DNA of 64,000 nt from Oceanospirillales bacterium (GCA_018223185.1 JAAEYW010000006.1:62001-126000), one strand, 5' to 3'. Positions 36,807 to 44,433 are shown, numbered from the stretch's first letter. The notes: a model not told the origin generated them from the sequence alone. Translations and numbers: made by a program.

Positions 36807-39800
36807 TCGAGTCAATTATTCGCTGGTCGGTAGGCAACCGCTTCTTTGTGCTGCTGGCCACTGCGATTCTGGTGGGAGGCGGATTATTTTCCCTGAAGAA
36901 TACGCCCGTGGATGCGATTCCGGATCTGTCTGATGTTCAGGTGATCATTAAAACCAGTTATCCGGGACAAGCACCTCAGGTGGTCGAAGATCAGGTAACC
37001 TATCCCCTGACCACCGCGATGCTGTCGGTACCCGGTGCTGAAACAGTGCGTGGGTACTCCTTTTTTGGTGACTCCTACGTCTATGTCATCTTCAACGAAG
37101 ACACTGACATGTACTGGGCCCGTAGTCGGGTGCTGGAATATCTGAGTCAGGTAGCCCCCTCCCTGCCCGCCAACGCCCGGCCTCAGCTGGGACCGGATGC
37201 GACAGGTGTAGGCTGGGTCTATCTCTACGCTCTGGTAGACAAAACCGGCCAGCACGATATCAGCCAGCTGCGCAGCCTGCAGGACTGGTTCTTCAAGTAT
37301 GAACTGCAAACCGTGCCGGGCGTTTCAGAAGTGGCATCCATTGGCGGCATGGTGAAGCAGTATCAGGTGCGTGTTAATCCCGAAAAGCTCCGCGCGTTTA
37401 ACATGCCTCTATCGCATATTCAGAACGCGATTCGCCAGGCCAATCAGGAGGTGGGGGCCTCAGTGGTAGAGATGGCCGAAGCGGAATATATGGTCAGGGC
37501 GACCGGTTATATTCAGGGCGAGGAGGATCTGCGAAACATTCCCCTCGGCATCAATGAGAATGGCACCCCTGTCCTGCTGCAACATGTTGCTGAGATCGGC
37601 ACCGGCCCACAAATGCGCCGCGGCGTGTCTGAACTCAACGGTGAAGGTGAAGTGGTCGGCGGCGTGGTGGTGATGCGGTTTGGCGAAAACGCTCAGCAAA
37701 CCATCGAGGGCGTCAAAGCGAAACTGGAATCTCTGAAACAGGGTTTACCGGATGGCGTAGAGGTGGTCACTGTCTACGACCGCTCGGGGCTGATCGACCG
37801 TGCAGTCGAAAATCTCTGGCACAAACTGCTGGAAGAGTTCATCGTGGTGGCGCTGGTCTGCATCGTATTTCTGTTTCATGTGCGCTCATCTCTGGTGGCT
37901 ATCATCAGTCTGCCGGTGGGCATTCTGACCGCATTCATCATCATGAATGCCCAGGGGATCAACGCCAATATCATGTCGCTGGGCGGCATCGCTATCGCCA
38001 TTGGTGCAATGATCGATGGCGCCATTGTGATGATCGAAAATATGCACAAACATATGGAACGCACCCCGCTCACCAAAGAGAACCGATGGCAGATTGTGAC
38101 AGATTCCGCCAGTGAGGTTGGCCCTGCGCTATTCTTCAGCCTGCTGATTATTACCGTCAGTTTTGTGCCGGTGTTTACCCTGGAGGCTCAGGAAGGCCGT
38201 ATGTTTGCGCCGCTGGCGTTTACGAAAACCTATGCCATGGCGGCGTCTGCGGCGCTGGCGATCACCCTGGTTCCGGTACTGATGGGTTATTTTATCCGCG
38301 GCAAAGTATTGCCCGAACATAAAAACCCGGTGAACCGGTTTTTAACCGCGATCTATATGCCGACGCTACGCAAAGTCCTCGCCTTTCCTAAACTGACACT
38401 GGGACTGGCCCTGCTGGTGCTGCTGGCAGGACTCTGGCCACTGGACAAGCTCGGCAGCGAATTTATGCCGCCGCTGGATGAAGGCGATCTGATGTATATG
38501 CCAACCACCTATCCGGGGATATCTATCGGACAGGCGCGGCAACTGCTTCAGCAAACCGATAAACTGATAAAAACCATACCCGAGGTCGAAACCGTGTTCG
38601 GCAAAGTAGGCCGGGCCGACAGTGCCACCGACCCTGCTCCGCTCACCATGATCGAAACCTTTATTCAGCTGAAGCCCAGGGATCAGTGGCGGGAAGGTCT
38701 GAGCACCGACGATCTGCGAAAAGAGCTGGATAATCTGGTGAAAGTACCGGGGCTGACCAATGCCTGGGTGATGCCGATCAAGACCCGTATCGATATGCTC
38801 GCCACCGGCATCAAGACCCCGGTAGGCATTAAGATCGCAGGACCGGATCTGAAGGTCATTCAGCAGATCGGTCAGCAGCTGGAATCCATTCTCAAAGATG
38901 TCCCGGGCACCGCCTCAGTGTATTCCGAACGGGTCGCTGGCGGTCGTTATATTAAGGTCGATATTCAGCGCCAGAGTGCTGCCCGCTATGGCCTGAACAT
39001 CGCCGATATACAGCAGGTTGTGGCCTCAGCGATTGGCGGCATGAACGTGTCGCAAACCATTGAGGGACTGGAACGCTATCCGATTAATGTCCGCTATCCC
39101 CAGGATTATCGTGACTCACCGGAACGACTGGCGTTACTGCCTATCGTCACCCCAATGGGTCAGCGAATTCCACTGGGCGATGTCGCCAACATCTATATTG
39201 AAGATGGCCCGCCAGGAATTAAAAGTGAAAACGCCCGCCTCAATGGCTGGACCTTTATCGATATCGAAGGGATGGATATTGGCAGCTATGTTGAGAATGC
39301 TCAGCAGGTGGTTGCCGATCAGCTGCAACTCCCTGCCGGATACTCGGTTGGCTGGGCAGGCCAGTATGAGTATATGCAGCGGGCCAAAGAAAAGCTGACG
39401 TATGTCGTACCGCTGACCCTGTCGATTATCGTCATTCTGCTGTTTCTTAACTTCCGCAATTTTGTTGAGGTCAGCATCATCATGGGCACCCTGCCGCTTG
39501 CGATGGTTGGCAGCGTCTGGCTGATGTATCTGCAGGGCTTTAACTTCTCTGTTGCCGTAGGGGTTGGCTTTATCGCTCTGGCCGGGGTGGCGGTAGAGAT
39601 CGGCGTGATCATGCTGGTCTATCTCAACCAGGCTTACCAGCAGATGCTGGAGCGCTGTGAAAAACAGGGGCTTATCCCGCGGGAAGAAACCCTGCGTCAT
39701 GCGGTGTTACACGGCGCGGGACTGCGTGTTCGCCCGGTGATGATGACCGCAGCCGCCATTATTGTCGGTTTGCTGCCGATCCTCTATGGCACCGGCACCG

Positions 39801-39934
39801 GTTCAGAGGTGATGAGCCGCATCGCCGCACCAATGGTTGGCGGAATGGTCAGCGCGGTAGTGCTGACCCTGCTTGTATTACCCGCTGTGTATTTCCTTTG
39901 GCGCAAGCGAACCATCGCCCGCCTGACAAATTAA
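36803..39934 (+). CDS. cusA: CusA-family heavy-metal RND efflux pump
   Basis: 1043-aa proton-driven inner-membrane exporter of the HME-RND family, with 12 transmembrane helices and two large periplasmic loops. Family features are the N terminus IIRWSVGNRFFVLLATAIL, VDAIPDLSDVQVIIKT and the helix-4 region SLGGIAIAIGAMIDGAIVMIEN with its charged Asp/Glu relay. The C-terminal GVGFIALAGVAVEIGVIMLVYL also fits. Sequence is closest to Cu(I)/Ag(I) exporters rather than the CzcA type, as the partners also suggest. It starts at 36803, overlapping the cusB stop by 4 nt. Confidence 0.94.
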   Translation: MIESIIRWSVGNRFFVLLATAILVGGGLFSLKNTPVDAIPDLSDVQVIIKTSYPGQAPQVVEDQVTYPLTTAMLSVPGAETVRGYSFFGDSYVYVIFNEDTDMYWARSRVLEYLSQVAPSLPANARPQLGPDATGVGWVYLYALVDKTGQHDISQLRSLQDWFFKYELQTVPGVSEVASIGGMVKQYQVRVNPEKLRAFNMPLSHIQNAIRQANQEVGASVVEMAEAEYMVRATGYIQGEEDLRNIPLGINENGTPVLLQHVAEIGTGPQMRRGVSELNGEGEVVGGVVVMRFGENAQQTIEGVKAKLESLKQGLPDGVEVVTVYDRSGLIDRAVENLWHKLLEEFIVVALVCIVFLFHVRSSLVAIISLPVGILTAFIIMNAQGINANIMSLGGIAIAIGAMIDGAIVMIENMHKHMERTPLTKENRWQIVTDSASEVGPALFFSLLIITVSFVPVFTLEAQEGRMFAPLAFTKTYAMAASAALAITLVPVLMGYFIRGKVLPEHKNPVNRFLTAIYMPTLRKVLAFPKLTLGLALLVLLAGLWPLDKLGSEFMPPLDEGDLMYMPTTYPGISIGQARQLLQQTDKLIKTIPEVETVFGKVGRADSATDPAPLTMIETFIQLKPRDQWREGLSTDDLRKELDNLVKVPGLTNAWVMPIKTRIDMLATGIKTPVGIKIAGPDLKVIQQIGQQLESILKDVPGTASVYSERVAGGRYIKVDIQRQSAARYGLNIADIQQVVASAIGGMNVSQTIEGLERYPINVRYPQDYRDSPERLALLPIVTPMGQRIPLGDVANIYIEDGPPGIKSENARLNGWTFIDIEGMDIGSYVENAQQVVADQLQLPAGYSVGWAGQYEYMQRAKEKLTYVVPLTLSIIVILLFLNFRNFVEVSIIMGTLPLAMVGSVWLMYLQGFNFSVAVGVGFIALAGVAVEIGVIMLVYLNQAYQQMLERCEKQGLIPREETLRHAVLHGAGLRVRPVMMTAAAIIVGLLPILYGTGTGSEVMSRIAAPMVGGMVSAVVLTLLVLPAVYFLWRKRTIARLTN

Positions 39935-39976
39935 AAAACATTCAATTCAGTAAGTTAACGAACGGAGAAAAATGAC

Positions 39977-40534
39977 ATGAACTTTAACAGACTACTACTG
40001 GTAAGCAGCCTGAGTGCAGTGATGCTGAGTACTGGATTCAGCACCGCAGCCAGCGCCGCGAGCACTGACATGCAACCGATGCAACATGGCGAAATGAATC
40101 AGAATCAGAATCAGATGAATCAGAGTCAGATGAATCAGAGTCAAATGAATCACAACAACATGTCTCAGGAAACGATGAACTCCAGTGCAATGCCTCAGGC
40201 GATGACTGGCAACCAAATGTTCCTGGAAAAAAAGGATATTGACGGCTATACCGTCAGCTTTCATGTGATGGCCGCAGAAGAAGGCATGAGCCACGGTGGC
40301 TCACACAACCTGATGATCAAAGTCGATAAAGACGGAACTACTGTCAAAGGTGTTCAGGTCAACTCAAAAGTGGTCTACCCGGATGGCACAGAGGAAAGCA
40401 AACCGCTAATGGCGATGGGTGACTGGCAGATGGCCGGCTACGACCTCAAAGCCAGCGGAAAACATCAGCTGATGGTGCTATTCAAAACGGCCGATGGTAA
40501 AAAGCATTTCGGTGGGTTGCATTACGGCAACTGA
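39977..40534 (+). CDS. Periplasmic Met/Asn/Gln-rich protein of the metal-efflux operon
   Basis: 185-aa protein with a clear signal peptide (residues 1-29, ending TAASAAS). A repetitive segment of NQNQ/MNQSQ/MNHNNM units (about residues 40-75) precedes a compact beta-rich domain. The domain contains His/Met residues (HVMAAEEGMSHGGSHNLMIKV, KPLMAMGDWQMAGYDLKASG). It resembles YtkA/FixH-like small extracytoplasmic metal-linked domains, but I do not firmly recognise the family. It starts 42 bp after cusA with a GGAG Shine-Dalgarno and is likely the last gene of the operon, perhaps a Cu(I)/Ag(I) chaperone or sink. Confidence 0.75.
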   Translation: MNFNRLLLVSSLSAVMLSTGFSTAASAASTDMQPMQHGEMNQNQNQMNQSQMNQSQMNHNNMSQETMNSSAMPQAMTGNQMFLEKKDIDGYTVSFHVMAAEEGMSHGGSHNLMIKVDKDGTTVKGVQVNSKVVYPDGTEESKPLMAMGDWQMAGYDLKASGKHQLMVLFKTADGKKHFGGLHYGN

Positions 40535-40644
40535 TGGCAAGCGATCAGGCGGCGGGACTCTCCGTTTGCCGGTCGCGTAACACGCTCATCATGCGCCGCC
40601 GGAAGGCGTCGTATGATGGGCAATACGGTAATCGCTCTGAAAAA

Positions 40645-40788
40645 ATAGTGCGCCAGGGCAACGTAGCGTTCGGATGCTCACAAAAAATAAGCTCATCAAA
40701 AACCGAAAAACTAAGAAGAAAGGCTCTGAGGCCTTTAATTGCGCGTAAAGCAGGGGAACTACAGCGTAGCCTTTGACGCGTTTGTTAA
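40645..40788 (-). repeat. Degenerate attC-like site at the 3' end of the cassette cluster
   Basis: On the minus strand the site opens with TAACAAACGCGTCAAAGG (ending at 40787), very like the start of Vibrio-type attC repeats. It may close at about 40645-40663 with a degenerate arm (GTTGCCCTGGCGCACTAT) instead of a GTTRRRY core. The PIN-like ORF stop codon is the TAA of TAACAA. The far boundary is uncertain. Confidence 0.45.
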
Positions 40789-41978
40789 GGATATACACCT
40801 GGATATACCCAATTAAGTGCCTCGCGAATATCATCGGTGTAGTTTTCTTCTACTAAATCTAGGTAGTTATGGAACTCATCCCAGCTTGCCACAGAAAACA
40901 TTTTTGTCTCATGCGGCTCTAATAGTTTTGCTTCAGGATCTTCGCACCACTGGTTCATAGCCCTATCAATAAAGATTGCATCACTGTAAGGCCTAAAAAC
41001 AGAAATGCACTCAGAATCATAGAATAGACCAGCTAGCTTTCGACGCGCATTGGCAGGATTTGTATAGGCCCCGTTCTTGACCATCTTTCGTAGAACTGCA
41101 AATAAGCCACATGAAATCCTAACATTGGGAATGCTAGTAAAATATGGAGAAGAAAAGAATGCTCCTATTCTTTTCAAACGGTCGTCTATTTCCATAGTTG
41201 AACTGTCACAGTGAAGCAAGGATTCAACATACATTGTGTCTATGGGCGCTTCCAAATAACTTATTAGGCTACCAGTGCTAACATTCACAACCGTCTGTAG
41301 GTATTGATCTAGCAAAGATTTTCCGTACCCTCTAGCCTCCATATTTACATCTTCTTCGAAGGTAGTGGTTAAATTTCTCCATTCTGGAAACAGATCTACC
41401 AGTCTCTCGATTGCAGCAGTCTTTCCTTGGCGCATGGCTTCTAAATCACCCAAAAAAGGTCTTATGTCAATCCAAAAATAATCATCCCACCGATGTATAT
41501 CTTCTCGAAATGCGTCTCGCTCTTCTAAAGTCTGAACAATGTCAGATTCAGATCTGAATGCATCAAACGCTCGGTGAACTTGCACCTGTTTTATTTCATA
41601 TGCTTCGTTAAATTTGTATCCACGCGCAGTCTGCTTTATGAATTTATAGAGGTTTTCTTGCTGTTCGTGCCTCCAAAGATGCGTCTCGTCTGTGTGCACA
41701 GATGAATATGGGCATACGACTAGCTGCCTAGAAGCCATATCCTTTATTCGATTAGCCGCATCTATAAATGCCTGCTCTTGGTCTCTAAACGCGTGGGATA
41801 GAAAAAACTGATCGAGGTAGATTACTTTCTTTCTTATATCTGGAAGCGGATACCTCATCCATTCCCCGCAATTATTGCACCCCCTGTTGAGGATATTGCT
41901 CACTACATTCACGTTACCGTACTTTCCAGAAACACGACATTTAGGGCATGGTTCTTCGATATGTCGGGTAATGAGCAT
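40785..41978 (-). CDS. Cassette protein: zinc-ribbon plus PIN-like predicted nuclease
   Basis: 397-aa protein of unknown function in the integron-type cassette cluster. The N terminus has two CxxC pairs, CPKC (11-14) and CNNC (about 34-37), forming a probable zinc ribbon. Next comes KKVIYLDQFFLSHAF (about 50-64), which looks like the first acidic strand of a PIN-like nuclease. Later acidic positions (HTDETHLW, PYSDAIFIDRAMNQW) could complete a PIN-type active site. The PIN assignment is my inference from the YLDQ.../SDAIFID pattern. ATG with AAGGAAAAAG upstream supports the start. The region is AT-richer than flanking genes, and the stop lies in an attC core. Confidence 0.6.
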   Translation of the reverse strand: MLITRHIEEPCPKCRVSGKYGNVNVVSNILNRGCNNCGEWMRYPLPDIRKKVIYLDQFFLSHAFRDQEQAFIDAANRIKDMASRQLVVCPYSSVHTDETHLWRHEQQENLYKFIKQTARGYKFNEAYEIKQVQVHRAFDAFRSESDIVQTLEERDAFREDIHRWDDYFWIDIRPFLGDLEAMRQGKTAAIERLVDLFPEWRNLTTTFEEDVNMEARGYGKSLLDQYLQTVVNVSTGSLISYLEAPIDTMYVESLLHCDSSTMEIDDRLKRIGAFFSSPYFTSIPNVRISCGLFAVLRKMVKNGAYTNPANARRKLAGLFYDSECISVFRPYSDAIFIDRAMNQWCEDPEAKLLEPHETKMFSVASWDEFHNYLDLVEENYTDDIREALNWVYPGVYP

Positions 41979-41993
41979 GCTTTTTCCTTGTGT

Positions 41994-42049
41994 ACTTAAC
42001 GCTAAGCTAAGCAGCGCGCTTTTCAGCGTCCGCTTGAGCTTTTTGTTAC
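41994..42049 (-). repeat. attC recombination site (56 bp)
   Basis: On the minus strand it begins TAACAAAAAGCTCAAGCGG, has paired arms around GACGC and GCGC, and ends GCTTAGCTTAGCGTTAAGT. GTTAAGT matches the GTTRRRY core exactly. The layout TAACAA-TCAAGCGG-loop-GCTTA-GCGTTA is the standard short attC form. The stop codon of the upstream membrane-protein ORF is the TAA of TAACAA. Confidence 0.8.
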
Positions 42050-42441
42050 GTCTTATCTTCTTTACTGCCCGCCAATATCTTTTTTAGCTTCGCATCAACA
42101 ATTTTATCCTGGGCAGCCCAAATTTTAGGAGCTGCATAACCTGCTAGAATGGAGAAAGCCAAAATTTTAGCTATAGTCGCAGAGTTTTCTTGAATTGCAC
42201 CTACAAAATACAAACCTAAGACCAACCCTAAAATAGCACCTAAAGTACATCTTAACCCAAGCCATGCACCACGCTTTTCTTGCAATTCTTTAGAAGCAAA
42301 GACGGCTTGTTTTTCATCTTTAGGAGAACTAATTGGATCGATTGTGTCAATGATGGCATGAGCAAAACTTCCAATTACCCCTCCGATTGGACACAAAATT
42401 ATCAATGCTAAATCAAATTGTGATAACCCTAATATTTCCAC
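42046..42441 (-). CDS. Cassette protein: small multi-span membrane protein
   Basis: 131-aa protein with three likely transmembrane segments (about residues 8-28, 62-82 and 90-108). A Lys-rich cytoplasmic tail ends in KLKKILAGSKEDKT. The start is GTG at 42441, preceded by AGGAGG at a 4-nt spacing. A longer TTG-initiated frame would run through the attC site and is unlikely. I do not recognise the family. It lies between two attC sites, so it is a single-gene cassette downstream of the TIR-like gene. Confidence 0.65.
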   Translation of the reverse strand: MEILGLSQFDLALIILCPIGGVIGSFAHAIIDTIDPISSPKDEKQAVFASKELQEKRGAWLGLRCTLGAILGLVLGLYFVGAIQENSATIAKILAFSILAGYAAPKIWAAQDKIVDAKLKKILAGSKEDKT

Positions 42442-42456
42442 CGAACCTCCTGTAAA

Positions 42457-42530
42457 ACATAACACCCGCAACAGGAGCAAACTTGGAGCGCCAGCGGAAA
42501 GTTTGGCCCTGCCTGCTTGCGCATGTTAGC
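42457..42530 (-). repeat. attC recombination site (74 bp)
   Basis: On the minus strand it runs from GCTAACATGCGCAAGCAGG to CTCCTGTTGCGGGTGTTATG. The inner arms CAAACTT and AAGTTTG are perfectly complementary. The outer cores TAACA and TGTTA pair, which is the attC architecture. The R' core GTTATGT deviates slightly from GTTRRRY. It separates the TIR-like and membrane-protein ORFs. Confidence 0.75.
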
Positions 42531-42537
42531 GCTGATT

Positions 42538-43380
42538 TTAGAATTTAATATCATCTTCAAAAGCCTCGGGCATTGGTGGACTTACTCTTTCATTAGCTTT
42601 GTGCAGAAGGTGCTCATTTTCCAATAAGTAATCGATTCCATCGGCAGTTATAGAAAAAGCGTAATACTCACTATTGTTGTACTCGTGATCTATAGCTATG
42701 CGCTTATCTAGAAAGCCGACTCGCTCTAGCTTAATTGCTGCCAGACTAAGTATTCCCTGCTCCACTCCTTTAAGATCGTTAAAGGTACTCCAAACAGATA
42801 CACCATCCGGAGAACTTGCATAGCTTTCTAGAACCTTAGCCAATAATCGGTGCTCAACATCACCGAGCTTATAGTTGTACCCGACTTTCCTACGGTCTTT
42901 TTGGGGTATATTTAAATCTTGAGAAAGCATTCCTAGATTAGCGACTTCCTTTTTTATTAAAACACAGGGGTGGTTTACAGCGGCTTCCAGATTTCCATCT
43001 GATCTTTGGCCGTTATAGTCGGCAGGAGTCAGACTCAAGAGATCAGTGGGAAAGTGTAAATCGGTGTCTCTGGGCTTTACGATAAAGCACCTTTCTTTTC
43101 CTAAAGTTCCTACAAAAAGTCCAAGCTCGAAAACCACATTGTCTCGGACGATATGCTTCTGTTGATTTCGGATTTCTGCTATATCATCTGGCGTAAAGAT
43201 GAAAATGGCAAAATCTACTGATTCTGCCATTTTCACCAATGAATCAATGGTATTTTGAGATAGATGAAAACCGTGTTTCCAAACAGTTACTTCAGCCTGG
43301 TGATCAAGGTTTACATTAAACGCATCAGCAACATCCAAGCTCTCTACCGCTGAAGCTATAAATATTCTCGGTTTTCTCAT
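42538..43380 (-). CDS. Cassette protein: TIR-like nucleotide-binding effector with C-terminal winged-helix-like domain
   Basis: 280-aa protein. Residues about 1-135 match the predicted nucleotide-binding TIR-like family (Pfam PF10137 type, as in cyclic-nucleotide-activated TIR effectors). It begins RKPRIFIASAVESLDVADAF and contains FIFTPDDIAEI. The signature NVVFELGLFVGTLGKERCFIV carries the Glu equivalent to the NADase catalytic residue. The C-terminal third (SLAAIKLERVGFLDKR, YYAFSITADGIDYLLE) looks like a winged-helix domain. Start at 43380 is supported by AAGGAAGAG. The longer frame crosses the attC-like spacer. NAD+ cleavage in phage defence is inference. Confidence 0.75.
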   Translation of the reverse strand: MRKPRIFIASAVESLDVADAFNVNLDHQAEVTVWKHGFHLSQNTIDSLVKMAESVDFAIFIFTPDDIAEIRNQQKHIVRDNVVFELGLFVGTLGKERCFIVKPRDTDLHFPTDLLSLTPADYNGQRSDGNLEAAVNHPCVLIKKEVANLGMLSQDLNIPQKDRRKVGYNYKLGDVEHRLLAKVLESYASSPDGVSVWSTFNDLKGVEQGILSLAAIKLERVGFLDKRIAIDHEYNNSEYYAFSITADGIDYLLENEHLLHKANERVSPPMPEAFEDDIKF

Positions 43381-43400
43381 GTCTCTTCCTTCAAAGACGG

Positions 43401-43484
43401 ATGTAAGGCCGTTACCGTCCCAATGACCGGCGCGCGGCTTTTTGCGCATCCGGCACCGCAGGCGCGTAGTTAATTGACTTGTTA
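43401..43484 (-). repeat. Degenerate attC-like site
   Basis: On the minus strand the spacer opens with TAACAAG at the zincin-like ORF stop. It contains a GC-rich palindrome CCGGATGCGC/GCGCGCCGG around an A-rich loop and ends with GGCCTTACAT, close to a GGCGTTA-type end but lacking the G of the GTTRRRY core. Outer-arm pairing is partial. Confidence 0.4.
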
Positions 43485-43955
43485 CATTTTTGACTGCACA
43501 TAACTTGGAACATCGATAGGTTTTCCGCCCTGGTAGTAATGGCGGTCTAGGCTGTAAGCCATCAGTTCTAGCGGCGCTTCATCATAACCATGGCTCTGGA
43601 TTTCACTGACGTAGCGATTTATAAAACCTCGCACACCTAGAAGCCTCCACTGAACCACATGAACAAGCTCATGAAAATGCAGCCGCATATCATCCGCGCA
43701 ATCTTTATCAACATAGTAAGTGTTCTTGTAAGTTACTCCATTCACTTTCATATCGATAAAATCACCAAGACCAACTTCACGCAGTTCAGGAAAATCAGGC
43801 TTTGGAATGTTATCTACAACTACAAAATACGAATCGTCTAAGAATCGCTCCGGATAAAACCCAGAGAACGGAGAATTAAAAACTGAACAGGATTTCCGCT
43901 GAGATTGATATTTCGTATTTGTTGAATCAATCCACTCTTCAATTCGATTTATCAC
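43482..43955 (-). CDS. Cassette protein: HExxH zincin-like protein
   Basis: 157-aa protein of unknown function. Its central motif HFHELVHVVQWRLLG (about residues 92-106) is a zincin-type HExxH zinc site. EAPLELMAY, about 30 residues later, could supply the third (Glu) ligand, as in gluzincins. No signal peptide or membrane segment is seen. GTG at 43955 is used, supported by GGAGAGAG just upstream. It is the first (promoter-proximal) gene of the cassette cluster, and its stop is the TAA of a TAACAAG core. A protease or toxin role is inference. Confidence 0.65.
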   Translation of the reverse strand: MINRIEEWIDSTNTKYQSQRKSCSVFNSPFSGFYPERFLDDSYFVVVDNIPKPDFPELREVGLGDFIDMKVNGVTYKNTYYVDKDCADDMRLHFHELVHVVQWRLLGVRGFINRYVSEIQSHGYDEAPLELMAYSLDRHYYQGGKPIDVPSYVQSKM

Positions 43956-43983
43956 GCTCTCTCCGAAGAACTGTAACAGCTAA

Positions 43984-44137
43984 ATAGACGACAAGGCATT
44001 TCGGGAAATGCGGCAAGTTGTCATCTATCACTCTTAATTAATTTTTGAAATATGTGCTCAAAAGCGCTGATATTAAAAGCGCTATTTTGAGTGACTGGAT
44101 TTTTATGTGTGGAGAAATATGACAACCTGTCGTCTAT
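43984..44137. repeat. MITE-like palindromic element with terminal inverted repeats
   Basis: The left end ATAGACGACAAGG and the right end CCTGTCGTCTAT are inverted copies. Internal pairs follow: CATTTCGGGAAATG (palindrome near 43997-44010), GTTGTCAT/ATGACAAC (44017-44024 and 44119-44126) and CTCAAAA/TTTTGAG (44057-44063 and 44085-44091), the last enclosing two AGCGCT copies. The motif TTGTCRTCTAT occurs three times. A TA dinucleotide borders both GACGACA ends. It carries no ORF. Confidence 0.5.
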
Positions 44138-44350
44138 CTGCAGAAAAGCGACAAAACAGGACTTAATAAGAGTCATTTGCATTGATCATCCTTAAAGCGG
44201 CTGGTACTGAATCCTTAGTATCACCATATAGTTACATAAATTCATACCCAACAAAACAGTGTATAAAAAACGATCAGCTGGCATGGCATAAACAAAAGCA
44301 CAGAAGAACAGAACTACTGCGACAAATAGCAAACAACCGACGTGCATCAT

Positions 44351-44410
44351 CGCTGCTGGAAGCAGCTCCTACGAAAAGCAGTTCCTACAGGAACCAGCTG
44401 CCGCTGGGAT
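44351..44410. repeat. REP-like repeat, second copy
   Basis: Contains CGCTGCTGGAAGCAGCTCCTAC followed by GCAGTTCCTACAGGAACCAGC, related to the CTGGAAGCCCTCCTAC palindrome at 18318-18388. It lies just past the 3' end of the CoA-operon hydrolase gene and could serve as its terminator. Confidence 0.5.
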
Positions 44411-44433
44411 GTTGCTATGCCCCTTCCACAAGA

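Larger units (their letters stand above)
43956..44433. other. 478-bp intergenic region at the promoter side of the cassette cluster
   Basis: No supportable gene. It contains a GTTACAG sequence on the minus strand about 20 bp before the zincin-like ORF, possibly the first cassette boundary. It also holds the palindromic 154-bp element (43984-44137) and a REP-like repeat (44351-44410). No integrase or recognisable attI is seen. Confidence 0.5.

Noticed and set aside
40534-40776. 80-codon plus-strand frame directly after the Met/Asn/Gln-rich periplasmic protein
   Set aside because: No family resemblance. It overlaps the degenerate attC-like site on the other strand and has a basic, low-information composition.
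43984-44137. Reading the palindromic element as Tn7-like transposon ends
   Set aside because: The TTGTCRTCTAT repeats recall multiple transposase-binding sites, but there is no outward TGT/ACA end arrangement, no tns or tni gene and no 5-bp duplication. A MITE-like description fits better.
43956-44433. Search for an integron integrase or attI next to the cassettes
   Set aside because: No integrase ORF in any frame, so the cluster is described as lacking an integrase.
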